Part shown: positions 22,898 to 31,229 of the stretch, piece by piece | Numbering within the stretch: position 1 is the stretch's first letter | How the letters are laid out: each line of letters starts with the position of its first letter | IMG/VR virus record: IMGVR_UViG_3300018418_001588 | Span: 1-39,197 of that record | Reading direction: 5' to 3' (one strand) | Length of the DNA stretch: 39,197 bases | From: a virus | Made by a program: the position numbers and the translations under genes | Notes under the pieces: model-generated | Databases searched by the model: none | Told to the model about the DNA's origin: nothing | Seen by the model: only the letters and a program-made list of their open reading frames with translations

Positions 22898-24813
22898 TGA
22901 AAAAACGAGTATACCTATTTCAAGTGAACTACCAAATGGGTCACGGACAATATACTAGTCTGTGGCTTCCGTATAGCGTTGCGTCTGTATGGACATATGT
23001 AAATCAGTTTAAAGAAATACAAGATAACTTTGAAGTACAAGAATGCATTTTTATGCGTGAAGAATTTGAAGATGTATTAGCTAGATTAGATAATCCTGAG
23101 TTATGCTTGTTTAGTCACTACTTGTGGAATGATAACTATAATTTAGAATTAGCAAAGCGCATCAAAAATAAATGGCCCGAATGTATAATTATATTCGGTG
23201 GTCCGCAGGTTGATGAAATAGGGTTTAACTTTACAATGGCAAATCCTTTTGTAGACAGTATTGTAATTAATGAAGGTGAAGTAAGTCTGCATCATTTGCT
23301 AAACGATTATTTAAAAGATGATCTACGTCCGATTTATCAAATTGTAAAAAGAGTAGATCCAGCTGGGTTGCCTAGTCCTTTTGTTGACGGAGATATTTTA
23401 CAAAAAGTGGTAGATGACAATCCGGGCATCAAATGGGCAACTTGTTTAGAGACAAATAGAGGTTGTCCTTTTAAGTGTAGTTTTTGTGATTGGGGAAGTT
23501 TAACGCAATCAAAAATTAAACAATTTGATCTTACAAAGGTTTACAGAGAATGGGACTGGATTGTTAATAACGGTATCGAATATGTACATATTGCAGATGC
23601 TAATTTTGGTGTATTCTATGACAGAGACAAAGAAATAGTTGATTACATAGTCAAAAAGAAAAAAGAAACAGACTATCCGCACAATGTAAGTGCTACATGG
23701 TACAAAAACAGTGCAGCAAAAATGATTGGACTTGCAAAAATACTCGAAGAAGTAAATCTTAATAAAGGATTTACGCTAAGTGTTCAAAGTATGAATGAAG
23801 AAACTCTTGAGTCTATTGAACGTAAAAATATGGAAATGTCTAAACTAGCAGATATGTATGCAGAATGTGACAAGCAAGATGTTGCATACTATACTGAATT
23901 TATTTTAGGATTACCTTTTGAAACAAGACAAACTTGGCGCGAAGGATTATGTGCTGCTATAGAAGCAGGATGTCATTTCTTTATTGATGTGCATCCTTTA
24001 GAAGTTTTAAAGAACAGTAGATTTGCAAAACAAGTAACAGAGTTTAATTACGAAGTGTTTAAGTTTACAGTTGTAATGCCTAATCAAATATCACGTATTC
24101 CTGAAATGCACAATTATGTTATTGCTAGTGAGTTTATGTCAAGGCAAGACTATATTGATAGTTGGATGTGGGCATGGAATGTGTTACATTTCCATCATTA
24201 TGCGTGGACACAAGGAATAGCAAAATTTGCACGTAATCACTTAGGTATTTCTTACTTAGACTTTTATGAAGACTTGCTTGAAAATTGCATTAAAAAAGAT
24301 GAGTTCTTGAATATGCTATATGAGCAACAAGAGCATCAATTAAAAGACTTTTTCTGGAATACAGAAAGTGATGTTGTATTTGATAACGATAATGTGATTG
24401 TTGTACTAAATCAAATCGAATGGCACAAAAATAGAGAGCGAGTACTTGATACTATACAAACATGGGCTAGAGAATATCTAAAAGACTTACCAAACGATCT
24501 AGTGGAAGAAGTACTTAAATTTTCTGAACTGTATCTTGTTAACAAAGAAAGAGTTGTTGACATATCCGGAGATTTCAGCTATAATATAAATGAAGTTTGT
24601 AATGAAGGTGCTACATTAATTAAAGAAGATGTGTCGTATACATTTAAAAATAAGTTAACTTGGGTAGATGATAAAGACTTTAAAGATAAACTGTTTTATA
24701 AAAATAGAAACGGATTTAGCATCCTAAAAGTGGAAAGACAAAATAATGCCGGAATACGTAAAGACAATAAAAAACTTTTGGAAACAAGAATTAGCCAGCC
24801 ACAAGTATGCTAG
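22897..24813 (+). CDS. B12-binding-domain radical SAM protein
   Basis: A 638-residue protein with an N-terminal Rossmann-like domain (about residues 1-140; IIIFGGPQVD and INEGEV are typical of cobalamin-binding rSAM heads, but I see no DxHxxG, so B12 would be bound base-on or not at all). The radical-SAM core has NRGCPFKCSFCDWG (C190, C194, C197) and FILGLPFET. The 200-residue helical C-terminus is like that of large class-B methyltransferase-type members. Such enzymes methylate unactivated carbons or build natural products. It follows the TauD-like gene directly, and the next gene begins 68 bp inside its 3' end. Confidence 0.85.
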   Translation: MKKRVYLFQVNYQMGHGQYTSLWLPYSVASVWTYVNQFKEIQDNFEVQECIFMREEFEDVLARLDNPELCLFSHYLWNDNYNLELAKRIKNKWPECIIIFGGPQVDEIGFNFTMANPFVDSIVINEGEVSLHHLLNDYLKDDLRPIYQIVKRVDPAGLPSPFVDGDILQKVVDDNPGIKWATCLETNRGCPFKCSFCDWGSLTQSKIKQFDLTKVYREWDWIVNNGIEYVHIADANFGVFYDRDKEIVDYIVKKKKETDYPHNVSATWYKNSAAKMIGLAKILEEVNLNKGFTLSVQSMNEETLESIERKNMEMSKLADMYAECDKQDVAYYTEFILGLPFETRQTWREGLCAAIEAGCHFFIDVHPLEVLKNSRFAKQVTEFNYEVFKFTVVMPNQISRIPEMHNYVIASEFMSRQDYIDSWMWAWNVLHFHHYAWTQGIAKFARNHLGISYLDFYEDLLENCIKKDEFLNMLYEQQEHQLKDFFWNTESDVVFDNDNVIVVLNQIEWHKNRERVLDTIQTWAREYLKDLPNDLVEEVLKFSELYLVNKERVVDISGDFSYNINEVCNEGATLIKEDVSYTFKNKLTWVDDKDFKDKLFYKNRNGFSILKVERQNNAGIRKDNKKLLETRISQPQVC

Positions 24814-25231
24814 AGTTGTTCCATTTGTTGCCAAAAACTTTGATCATTTAGATAGAGAATATTACAATAAAGATCATTTGTTACAAAGTTTTAATGAAGA
24901 ACTATCCTGTGCCGATGAATTTAAAGGCGCCTTAGACGCTGTACAAGCGTCTGTAAGCTGGACTAATATACTACCTAATGTAATACTACCTACGCATAAA
25001 GATACCTTTTATACGCTACGACAGGAGCATAATGTAGAATTAGATGACTGTTTTCGTTATTTAATTTTTTTAGAAGACTGGGTATTTGGACATTATGTAG
25101 GTTTTGAAAAGAAAAACATCACACACTGGAGAGCTGGTGATGTGTGGAAATTTACAGGACATGAAATGCATTACGGAGTAAATGCAAGCAATGTTCCGTT
25201 TCATACTTGTCAAGTGAGTACGTTTGAATGA
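24746..25231 (+). CDS. 2OG-Fe(II) oxygenase-like protein, incomplete co-substrate site
   Basis: A 161-residue protein with H84-x-D86 (PTHKDTFY) and distal H142 (GHEMHYGVN), the cupin-type metal triad. No Arg or Lys follows at the usual 2OG-binding position (F and H are there), so its co-substrate is uncertain. FRYLIFLEDW and GDVWKF are typical barrel strands. The only usable ATG lies 68 bp inside the preceding radical-SAM gene in another frame, with GGAAAG before it; no later ATG would leave the barrel intact. It overlaps the dehydrogenase gene by 4 bp. Confidence 0.62.
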   Translation: MPEYVKTIKNFWKQELASHKYARVVPFVAKNFDHLDREYYNKDHLLQSFNEELSCADEFKGALDAVQASVSWTNILPNVILPTHKDTFYTLRQEHNVELDDCFRYLIFLEDWVFGHYVGFEKKNITHWRAGDVWKFTGHEMHYGVNASNVPFHTCQVSTFE

Positions 25232-25965
25232 AATTTGGAATCTTAGGCTACGGATATGTAGGCAAAGCAACACACAAAGGTTTGCTAAAAGATGAAAAGT
25301 GCATAGTGTACGATACTATGTTTGATGTAGATAAAAGTATTATCTACGAAGCAGACACTGTTTTTATATGTATTCCTACAATTACAGATAAAGATATTAA
25401 TATTATTATTGACGAGATTAAAGACCTACAAGAACACAATCCCGATGTGCAAATTGTTATACGCAGTACATTGCCTTTGGGTGCATGTGATAAAATACAA
25501 GTAGAAGTAGGACCTATTATCTATATTCCAGAATTTTTACGTGAACGCTATTGGGATACAGATTGTTTAAAACGTCCTTTAGTTGTAGGCTGTGACGTTG
25601 CGAACTTTTTACCAGACTGGCTACTGGAAGAAGAAATACACGAGTGTTGTACTAACGAAGCAGAGCTAGTAAAGATGTTTGCTAATAACTTTGCTATAAT
25701 GCGTATTGCATTTGCAAACGTATTTTATGATTTATCTGAAAGCGTGGGTGCAGATTATAATGTCGTAAAAGATATGTTTTTTAAAATACAACAAGATCAA
25801 ACATACATGGAAGTACCAGGACATGACGGTACAAGAGGTTTCGGCGGCAAATGCTTGCCCAAAGACTTAGACTTTCTTATCGAAACATTAGATAAACACA
25901 ATATAGATCAAAATTGGTTTAAGCACATTAGAGAGTTGAACAAGGGATGGAAAGAAAAGTTCTAG
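25228..25965 (+). CDS. UDP-sugar dehydrogenase, truncated (UGD-like)
   Basis: A 245-residue member of the UDP-glucose/GDP-mannose dehydrogenase family. The N-terminal Rossmann motif GYGYVG (residues 7-12), the central helix bundle and the catalytic block GGKCLPKDLDFL (Cys209) are present. Bacterial enzymes have about 390-450 residues; this one stops soon after the catalytic Cys and lacks the C-terminal UDP-binding domain, a short form I recall from marine phages. It would oxidise a UDP-hexose to the uronate if the missing domain is dispensable. It overlaps the next gene, an epimerase, by 19 bp, making a nucleotide-sugar pair. Confidence 0.8.
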   Translation: MKFGILGYGYVGKATHKGLLKDEKCIVYDTMFDVDKSIIYEADTVFICIPTITDKDINIIIDEIKDLQEHNPDVQIVIRSTLPLGACDKIQVEVGPIIYIPEFLRERYWDTDCLKRPLVVGCDVANFLPDWLLEEEIHECCTNEAELVKMFANNFAIMRIAFANVFYDLSESVGADYNVVKDMFFKIQQDQTYMEVPGHDGTRGFGGKCLPKDLDFLIETLDKHNIDQNWFKHIRELNKGWKEKF

Positions 25966-26831
25966 TAACAGGCGCCAGCGGACTAATTGGCAGAGAACTA
26001 TGCAAGCAACTTATAAAAGATTTTTATGTTGTTGCACTAGATAATGGGTTTAGATCTACGGCTATACCTAAGTGTAATGAATTTATAAAAGAAGATATTA
26101 ATACATATGTATCTTACGTAGCCAATGACTTTGATTACATCTTTCATATGGGAAACATAAATGGTACAAAGTATTTCTACGAAATACCTAATAAACTTAT
26201 AGAAAATAATATACGTGCAGACTTTTCTATATTTAAATTTGCAGAGTTAAACACTAGCTGTAAGCTAATATACGCTTCGTCTAGCGAAGTTGTAGCAGGT
26301 ACAGACACTTATCCTACAGTAGAAGAAACAGACGTTACAATACGCAATATACAAAACCCTAGATGGAGTTATAGACTAGGCAAACTCGTAGGTGAAAACT
26401 ATCTTGCTAATAGCTCTATAGATAATCTTATAGTAAGATTCTTTAACGTATACAGTGAACATAGTTTTAGTGGACATTTTGTTGCAGACATTGCAGAAAA
26501 GATTAAGAATGACAATTATGAACTTATTGGTGCAAATGAAACTCGTAGTTTTTGTTATGTCGAAGATGCTGTTGACGCTGTAATTAATTTAAAAGATGTT
26601 TCGAACGAAGTCATTAATGTAGGTTCTGATGAAGAAATACAAATATTAGATGCTGCAAATATTATTGCAGAATCTTTAGGCAAGTTAAATGTACCTTGGA
26701 TTATTAAAGAAGGACTTACTGGAAGTGTAAAAAGAAGAAACCCGGATGTAAGTTTACTTAAAAAACATTACCCCGGGTTTAAACCTCAAAAATTTAAAGA
26801 TGTATTAGTTAAAATAGATCTTGCCAAGTAG
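25947..26831 (+). CDS. NAD-dependent sugar epimerase/dehydratase
   Basis: A 294-residue extended SDR: TGASGLIG (residues 8-15) binds NAD, and ASSSEV (110-115) with Y142-x3-K146 (SYRLGKL) forms the active site. VRFFNVYSEH and the late EIQILDAANIIAESLG are typical of UDP-glucose 4-epimerase/UDP-glucuronate-processing enzymes. Together with the UGD-like protein it could convert a UDP-hexose to a uronate and an epimer or decarboxylated pentose. It is last in the plus block and its end overlaps the tail-fibre gene by 23 bp on the opposite strand. Confidence 0.83.
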   Translation: MERKVLVTGASGLIGRELCKQLIKDFYVVALDNGFRSTAIPKCNEFIKEDINTYVSYVANDFDYIFHMGNINGTKYFYEIPNKLIENNIRADFSIFKFAELNTSCKLIYASSSEVVAGTDTYPTVEETDVTIRNIQNPRWSYRLGKLVGENYLANSSIDNLIVRFFNVYSEHSFSGHFVADIAEKIKNDNYELIGANETRSFCYVEDAVDAVINLKDVSNEVINVGSDEEIQILDAANIIAESLGKLNVPWIIKEGLTGSVKRRNPDVSLLKKHYPGFKPQKFKDVLVKIDLAK

Positions 26832-28251
26832 TGCCATCATAACACTGTGCTTTATTAGTTGAAGCAAGATAAATCATCATTCCAGCTGCTGGTGCAGTAA
26901 TAGCTGCATCTCTTGCTGTTGGATCAGCATATGTAAATAAAGTTGCTGCGCCAAAGAAATTTGTTTGCTGTGCTGAATTAACAACTATACCTGGAACAAC
27001 GTTACCTGTTCCGTCTCCAACACCAAAGATAAGTCTTCCTGGAATACCGCCTGCTAATGGAGTGTCGTCTACCTGGGCACTCATTGCTGCTACACCCGCT
27101 GATGCGCCATTTGCGTCAGCACCAAACCACGAAAGTGTAACTACTTCGTCGTCTGCTTGTAATGCAGCTGGAGAACCTTGTGTTCCTCTTGATCTTTGAA
27201 GTATTAGCTGTTGTCCAACATCACTATCATTAAAGCCTTCGATATTAAACAATGCATATGCATCATCAGCACTGCCGTCTGTAATTATTCTTATGCCTGC
27301 TTTTTCACCGTCTCTGTTATCACCTTGTAATAATATTGTACTTCCGGAAAAAACACTTGTAGTTATTTCTTCATTGTTAATACGTCCAACAATAGTACTT
27401 GATGTATCATCAATAATTATAGACGAATCACCTCCGAATACTGTTCCTTGTATAGAACCGTAAACATCGCCTACTACTCTACCAAAGTGTGTTCCGTTAG
27501 TGTTTCCGTAAAATGCACCGTTTGCAGTAATATCTCTACCAGTAATGTCAGCAGCTGGGATATTGGTATCGCTACCAATAACTACACCATCTAGTGTACC
27601 GCCTGAAATCGTAGCACTATCTGCTTCAAGTTGTGTAAATGTTGATGTTCCTGTTGATGCAATATCACCTTGTACATCGCCTGTAACATCTCCAACAAGA
27701 TTACCTTGTATAGAACCAGTAGCACTAATAATTGTTGCACTTAATGTATCAGTTAACGAATCGTAAATTATTGTACTGTCTGTACTAACAATTTGTGAGG
27801 TAGAAATAGAATCAGCAGTAAATTGTCCTGAAATTTCGCCGCCTTCTGCAAATATAGCATTCCATCTTCTGTTAGTAGACCCTAAGTTGAATTGTCCGTC
27901 TAGTGCTGGTCTAAGTGAGGAGTTAATCACACCAGCTACATTGACTACATCTGCATCTTCGTCACCTAAGTTAATTGTACCTGTTGCAGTAATAGTACCA
28001 TCAATATTAATATTACCTACGCCGACAATGTTATTGTTATTTAGGTCTAAGTTGCCACCCAATTGTGGAGATGTATCACCGACAACTTCTGTAAAAGCAT
28101 CTGCATCTGTTGGTCCTACCAGTACACCTCCAACTGTAGCACCGTCACCGACAAACAACTTTTTAGTATCTGTTGTGTATATCAGTTCACCTTGTAACGG
28201 TGTTACAATCAATCTATCTGCATCTGGACCACGTCTTACTAGTAAAGCCAT
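26809..28251 (-). CDS. Tail-fibre-like structural protein with Mtd-like N-terminus
   Basis: A 480-residue protein. The first 45 residues (RRGPDADRLIVTPLQGELIY, then TDTKKLFVGDG) match the N-terminal repeat of major-tropism-determinant-like and marine myovirus tail-fibre proteins. The middle is rich in Gly, Asp, Thr and Ser with repeated GDVTGDVQGD- and GDVYGSIQG-like beta units. The C-terminus ends with MMIYLASTNKAQCYDGTTWQ, a common tip domain. It marks the border between the accessory region and the core. A CATAAATA late element and an AGGAG 10 nt before the ATG drive it, as expected for a virion protein. Confidence 0.82.
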   Translation of the reverse strand: MALLVRRGPDADRLIVTPLQGELIYTTDTKKLFVGDGATVGGVLVGPTDADAFTEVVGDTSPQLGGNLDLNNNNIVGVGNINIDGTITATGTINLGDEDADVVNVAGVINSSLRPALDGQFNLGSTNRRWNAIFAEGGEISGQFTADSISTSQIVSTDSTIIYDSLTDTLSATIISATGSIQGNLVGDVTGDVQGDIASTGTSTFTQLEADSATISGGTLDGVVIGSDTNIPAADITGRDITANGAFYGNTNGTHFGRVVGDVYGSIQGTVFGGDSSIIIDDTSSTIVGRINNEEITTSVFSGSTILLQGDNRDGEKAGIRIITDGSADDAYALFNIEGFNDSDVGQQLILQRSRGTQGSPAALQADDEVVTLSWFGADANGASAGVAAMSAQVDDTPLAGGIPGRLIFGVGDGTGNVVPGIVVNSAQQTNFFGAATLFTYADPTARDAAITAPAAGMMIYLASTNKAQCYDGTTWQDLF

Positions 28252-28285
28252 GTTTATTTAACTCCTGGAATCATTTTATTATATG

Positions 28286-28293
28286 TATTTATG
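28286..28293 (-). promoter_or_regulatory. T4-like late promoter of the tail-fibre gene
   Basis: CATAAATA on the minus strand, 34 nt before the tail-fibre ATG. The leader contains AGGAG, so this late promoter gives a conventional leader, unlike those of the divergent accessory genes. Confidence 0.55.
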
Positions 28294-28308
28294 CCAGATG
28301 TCAGAAAG

Positions 28309-28629
28309 CTACTTCCTTTTCTTTAGGAACTTTCTTGTTCTCTGTTGTATATCTTTTTTTAATCGAGGTGTGTCAAGACGGAAGTCTATATTAGTAATAT
28401 AGTCTTCGTATTCTTTGAATAAGTCTTCTAGGATATCTTCTAACGGTTCGTCTGGGCTATTTTCTTTAGTTTTATTAAGATCGATATCCCAGACCTTACC
28501 GTCATTAAATGCAACAATAACAGAACTTACATAATCCAAGGGGATTGCTTGCACATCTAAATCTGCAAGTACTTCTGGCCAATGTTCTACTACTTCTGAA
28601 GGTAATCCTTTATCGGATTTTTTAGACAC
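28309..28629 (-). CDS. Conserved phage protein of unknown function (GTG start)
   Basis: A 106-residue acidic protein that I recall only as a conserved hypothetical of marine T4-like phages (start SKKSDKGLPSEVVEHWPEVL, centre FNDGKVWDID). It ends in the basic tail RTRKFLKKRK and has no membrane segment. The GTG overlaps the previous stop by 8 bp and gives the conserved N-terminus; an ATG 48 bp upstream would overlap the previous gene by 56 bp. A virion or assembly role is possible from its position next to the tail fibre. Confidence 0.6.
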   Translation of the reverse strand: MSKKSDKGLPSEVVEHWPEVLADLDVQAIPLDYVSSVIVAFNDGKVWDIDLNKTKENSPDEPLEDILEDLFKEYEDYITNIDFRLDTPRLKKDIQQRTRKFLKKRK

Positions 28630-29251
28630 TTTCTGCTGTTTTACTCTTTGCCTGGGCTTTCTTCTTAGTAGGAACAAGTGCTTCAGCTTGCTCTCTTAAT
28701 GATTTTGCTTCTTTAAATAGTGCATCTGCTTGCGAACGATATTGTGCAGCCAGCTCTTCGTCTGACAATGGTTGTTCGTCTATTGTTTGTACATCATCAA
28801 GATATACATTTTCTGCTGGTGCTGGAGTTGCTTCTGGTGTTACTGCTGGTTGATCATTAGTACCTGAAGGCTTAATAGCTAAATCAGCAACACTTACACC
28901 TTTTTGCTCTGCAATGATTTCGTTTAGTTTGTCTAGCATAACAGTTGTCTTTGTGTCAGGCGTCATTTCTACACTGGTAGTTGGAACTTTAATCATTTTA
29001 CCAGTTGTATGAAATCCTGCTAACATGTTTCTTCCGTCAGGCAGACGAGTACGTGCCATAGCTTCTGCTAATTCGTATGCACTTTGTCCAGCATCAGATT
29101 CTACTAACTTTATTAAAGCGTCATGTTCTTCTGCCATTAAATTTTCTGTAGTTACTACGATTGCATTTTCGGGTTCGTTTGGAACCACTCTGTATGCAAC
29201 AATAACTTTTCTTTTATTAGACGCAATGCGTCCTATATGTTTGATAGCCAT
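28622..29251 (-). CDS. Conserved phage protein of unknown function
   Basis: A 209-residue protein. The N-terminal 110 residues are compact (KHIGRIASNKRKVIVAYRVV, then MARTRLPDGRNMLAGF). A linker rich in Pro, Ala, Thr and Glu (about 120-155) and a helical, Lys/Ala-rich C-terminus with coiled-coil character follow. I know similar proteins only as marine T4-like phage hypotheticals. The frame is open 18 codons further upstream, but ATG 29251 is chosen because AAGGAG lies 6 nt before it. It sits between tail-fibre-side genes and may be structural. Confidence 0.7.
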   Translation of the reverse strand: MAIKHIGRIASNKRKVIVAYRVVPNEPENAIVVTTENLMAEEHDALIKLVESDAGQSAYELAEAMARTRLPDGRNMLAGFHTTGKMIKVPTTSVEMTPDTKTTVMLDKLNEIIAEQKGVSVADLAIKPSGTNDQPAVTPEATPAPAENVYLDDVQTIDEQPLSDEELAAQYRSQADALFKEAKSLREQAEALVPTKKKAQAKSKTAESV

Positions 29252-29252
29252 A

Positions 29253-29495
29253 TTATGCTCCTTGTTGCTCCGCCGGTTGCGCAGCCTGTTGTTTTTGGAT
29301 TTCACCTAGAAATGCTTCTAGTTTTCCATATGTATTACCTACAACAGTCATTTCATTTGGCTTAAATGCACCACGTTGACTTGCAACGTCGATAATTTGT
29401 TTTAAGGCTGCCAAATCTTGGACTGTTAACTCAGCACCGGTTGCTTCAGGTGCAGGTGCTTCAGTTGTTTCAGGTGCTTTTGCTTCTTCGCTCAT
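29253..29495 (-). CDS. Small conserved phage protein
   Basis: An 80-residue acidic protein: an Ala/Pro/Glu-rich head (residues 1-22), a helical core (LTVQDLAALKQIIDVASQRG, then FKPNEMTVVGNTYGKLEAFL) and a Gln-rich tail. I recall it as a conserved marine T4-like phage hypothetical. CAGGAG lies just before the ATG. It is separated from the next downstream gene by a single base. Function unknown. Confidence 0.65.
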   Translation of the reverse strand: MSEEAKAPETTEAPAPEATGAELTVQDLAALKQIIDVASQRGAFKPNEMTVVGNTYGKLEAFLGEIQKQQAAQPAEQQGA

Positions 29496-29535
29496 TATTA
29501 TCTCCTGTAGTTAATTAAATGCGCTGTTAATATAT

Positions 29536-29814
29536 TTACACATATTTCAAGTGAGGACATGCCAAAGTGAAATAAACACACTCTTTTGGGTTTTCGAATC
29601 CTACTTTTATATATGTTTCTAATTGATTGTCTTCGCTGATTATGAGAGAATCGTTTATATAAAATCTTCCTTTTAGATTAAACTCTATCCATTTGCATAA
29701 AGAATCTTCAAGATTAAATTTCTTAGGCATGGTAATATATTCGAAATGTTCGATAGGAGTATCGACTCTACGTAAGCCAAACAGATTTAAAGGATTTACT
29801 TTATTGTTCTTCAT
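29536..29814 (-). CDS. Small phage protein of unknown function
   Basis: A 92-residue protein with no recognised domain (IEHFEYITMPKKFNLEDSLC near residue 21; ends in YFTLACPHLKYV). No membrane segment or signal peptide. It follows the VWA/metallopeptidase-like gene with a 4 bp overlap, so it is probably translated with it. A TGTAAATA element lies in the short gap after its stop, before the 80-residue gene. Function not assigned. Confidence 0.6.
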   Translation of the reverse strand: MKNNKVNPLNLFGLRRVDTPIEHFEYITMPKKFNLEDSLCKWIEFNLKGRFYINDSLIISEDNQLETYIKVGFENPKECVYFTLACPHLKYV

Positions 29815-31166
29815 GCCGCATCGTAGTGTACAGTAGTTCCGAAAGGTGCTTGTAAATTTTTGTCAGCATGACTGTGAATAAGAAATACGGTATCACAGTA
29901 ATCTTCTTCGCCCCAGCTATCCCAAGCATAGCCATCTGTAAACATAATAAATTTCTTAGGTTGAATGTCGTTGTCTTTCATGTACTGCCAGTTCACCATA
30001 AAGTCAGTACCGCCGCCCCCGGCAATCTCATATTCTGTAATTTCTCTACCATCGTCAGCACTAAAGTCATCTTCATTATAAACTTCAGTATCAAAGCACC
30101 AAATTTTAATATTATAGTCTTTGTATTCGTCCATAATACCTTTAACTTCTCCTAAAAAGTCTTGTGCTTGAACGTTACCAATTGAGCCACTCATATCTAA
30201 ACTAATTGCAACATCGATAGTAGTATCAAAATTCATACCCGGTAATACTGCACCAGTGTGCCAGCCTTTGCGGCTAGGACGCATAAATGTGTAGTCGCTT
30301 TTGATAGTGCTTTGGATTTGCTGACGTAGTATTTCACGCCAATTCATTTTAGGCTCTGTAATTTCTTTGATTAAACGTTCAACGCCTGCAGGCACATTAC
30401 CAGCGCCAGCTGCCTGTGCCGCATTAATCATTGCTTCTTTAATTTCGTCTTTGATTTGTTTTAGCTCACCTTTTGTATATTTTGCAGGTTTTTTGCTAAT
30501 TTTGTTGCCGTTAGCATCGACGCCTTCTTCGCCTTCTTCGCCTTGATCACTTTCGTTGTCAAGATGTTCATCGAGCATTTCGCCTTCGTTTTCTAATTGC
30601 TCAAGAAGTTCTTGTAATTCTTCACCACGTTTTTTAGCGTCTTCAAATAGTTTATCGTAAATTTCTTCAGAAGTATCTAAGTCATATGTGAAGTCTTGGA
30701 AACAGTCTACAATCTTAGGTTTCTCGCCAATACGATCTCGTACAAGCAAGTTATTAACTTTGTAGTCTGCGGCAATGTTATACAACATTGGATGACGATC
30801 ACCCCGACGTCCTAAGTGATCAAATACCATGTGTAGTATTTCGTGTGCAACAACAAACTCAATTTCTTTGTTTGACATTGCATTAAAGAACTGCGTATTG
30901 TAATAAAGATTTCTGCCATCTACTGCGGCGGTCATTAACCAGTCATCTGCGGCTAAAATACGCAAACGAGTTGCCATATTACCAAAGAAAGGATGGCGCA
31001 AAAGTAAACCGATTCGAGCAGTAATGATTCGATCCATAACATCTACACGCATTTCTTCTAACTGCTCTGGTGTAATGTTTGGGTCTGGTTGCCAATGCTT
31101 TAATTTAGTTTGAGTGTCTTTAGTACTCATTTGCATTACAACATAATCTGATATAAAATCTAACAT
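29811..31166 (-). CDS. VWA-domain, metallopeptidase-like protein (MoxR partner)
   Basis: A 451-residue protein. It has an N-terminal zinc-peptidase-like domain with HEILH (residues 108-112) and HPMLYN after it, an acidic Glu/Asp-rich linker (about 185-215), and a C-terminal VWA domain with the MIDAS motif DMSGS (D324, S326, S328) and a later TDGY. This order matches DUF2201-type proteins that pair with MoxR AAA+ ATPases, as here. Such pairs remodel or activate protein complexes. The gene has its own perfect sigma-70 promoter, and AAAGGG precedes the ATG. Substrate unknown. Confidence 0.83.
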   Translation of the reverse strand: MLDFISDYVVMQMSTKDTQTKLKHWQPDPNITPEQLEEMRVDVMDRIITARIGLLLRHPFFGNMATRLRILAADDWLMTAAVDGRNLYYNTQFFNAMSNKEIEFVVAHEILHMVFDHLGRRGDRHPMLYNIAADYKVNNLLVRDRIGEKPKIVDCFQDFTYDLDTSEEIYDKLFEDAKKRGEELQELLEQLENEGEMLDEHLDNESDQGEEGEEGVDANGNKISKKPAKYTKGELKQIKDEIKEAMINAAQAAGAGNVPAGVERLIKEITEPKMNWREILRQQIQSTIKSDYTFMRPSRKGWHTGAVLPGMNFDTTIDVAISLDMSGSIGNVQAQDFLGEVKGIMDEYKDYNIKIWCFDTEVYNEDDFSADDGREITEYEIAGGGGTDFMVNWQYMKDNDIQPKKFIMFTDGYAWDSWGEEDYCDTVFLIHSHADKNLQAPFGTTVHYDAA

Positions 31167-31194
31167 ACTTTTGCCCTTTCCTAACTATACATAT

Positions 31195-31223
31195 ATTATA
31201 GCAATATTTAATAGATTTGTCAA
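31195..31223 (-). promoter_or_regulatory. Consensus sigma-70 promoter of the VWA gene
   Basis: On the minus strand TTGACA (31218-31223), 17 bp and TATAAT (31195-31200), a perfect match in both hexamers and spacing, 29 nt before the ATG at 31166. This points to use of host RNA polymerase, as for early phage genes. Confidence 0.85.
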
Positions 31224-31229
31224 GACCTA

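Noticed and set aside
27616-27720. Repeats in the tail-fibre gene as a CRISPR or tandem repeat array
   Set aside because: They are short degenerate GDV/GDI coding units within one open frame, not regular direct repeats with spacers.
27545-28261. Plus-strand open frames across the tail-fibre gene
   Set aside because: They are rich in Ser/Pro/Thr/Val as expected for the complement of a Gly/Asp/Thr-rich coding sequence; no start signals or motifs.
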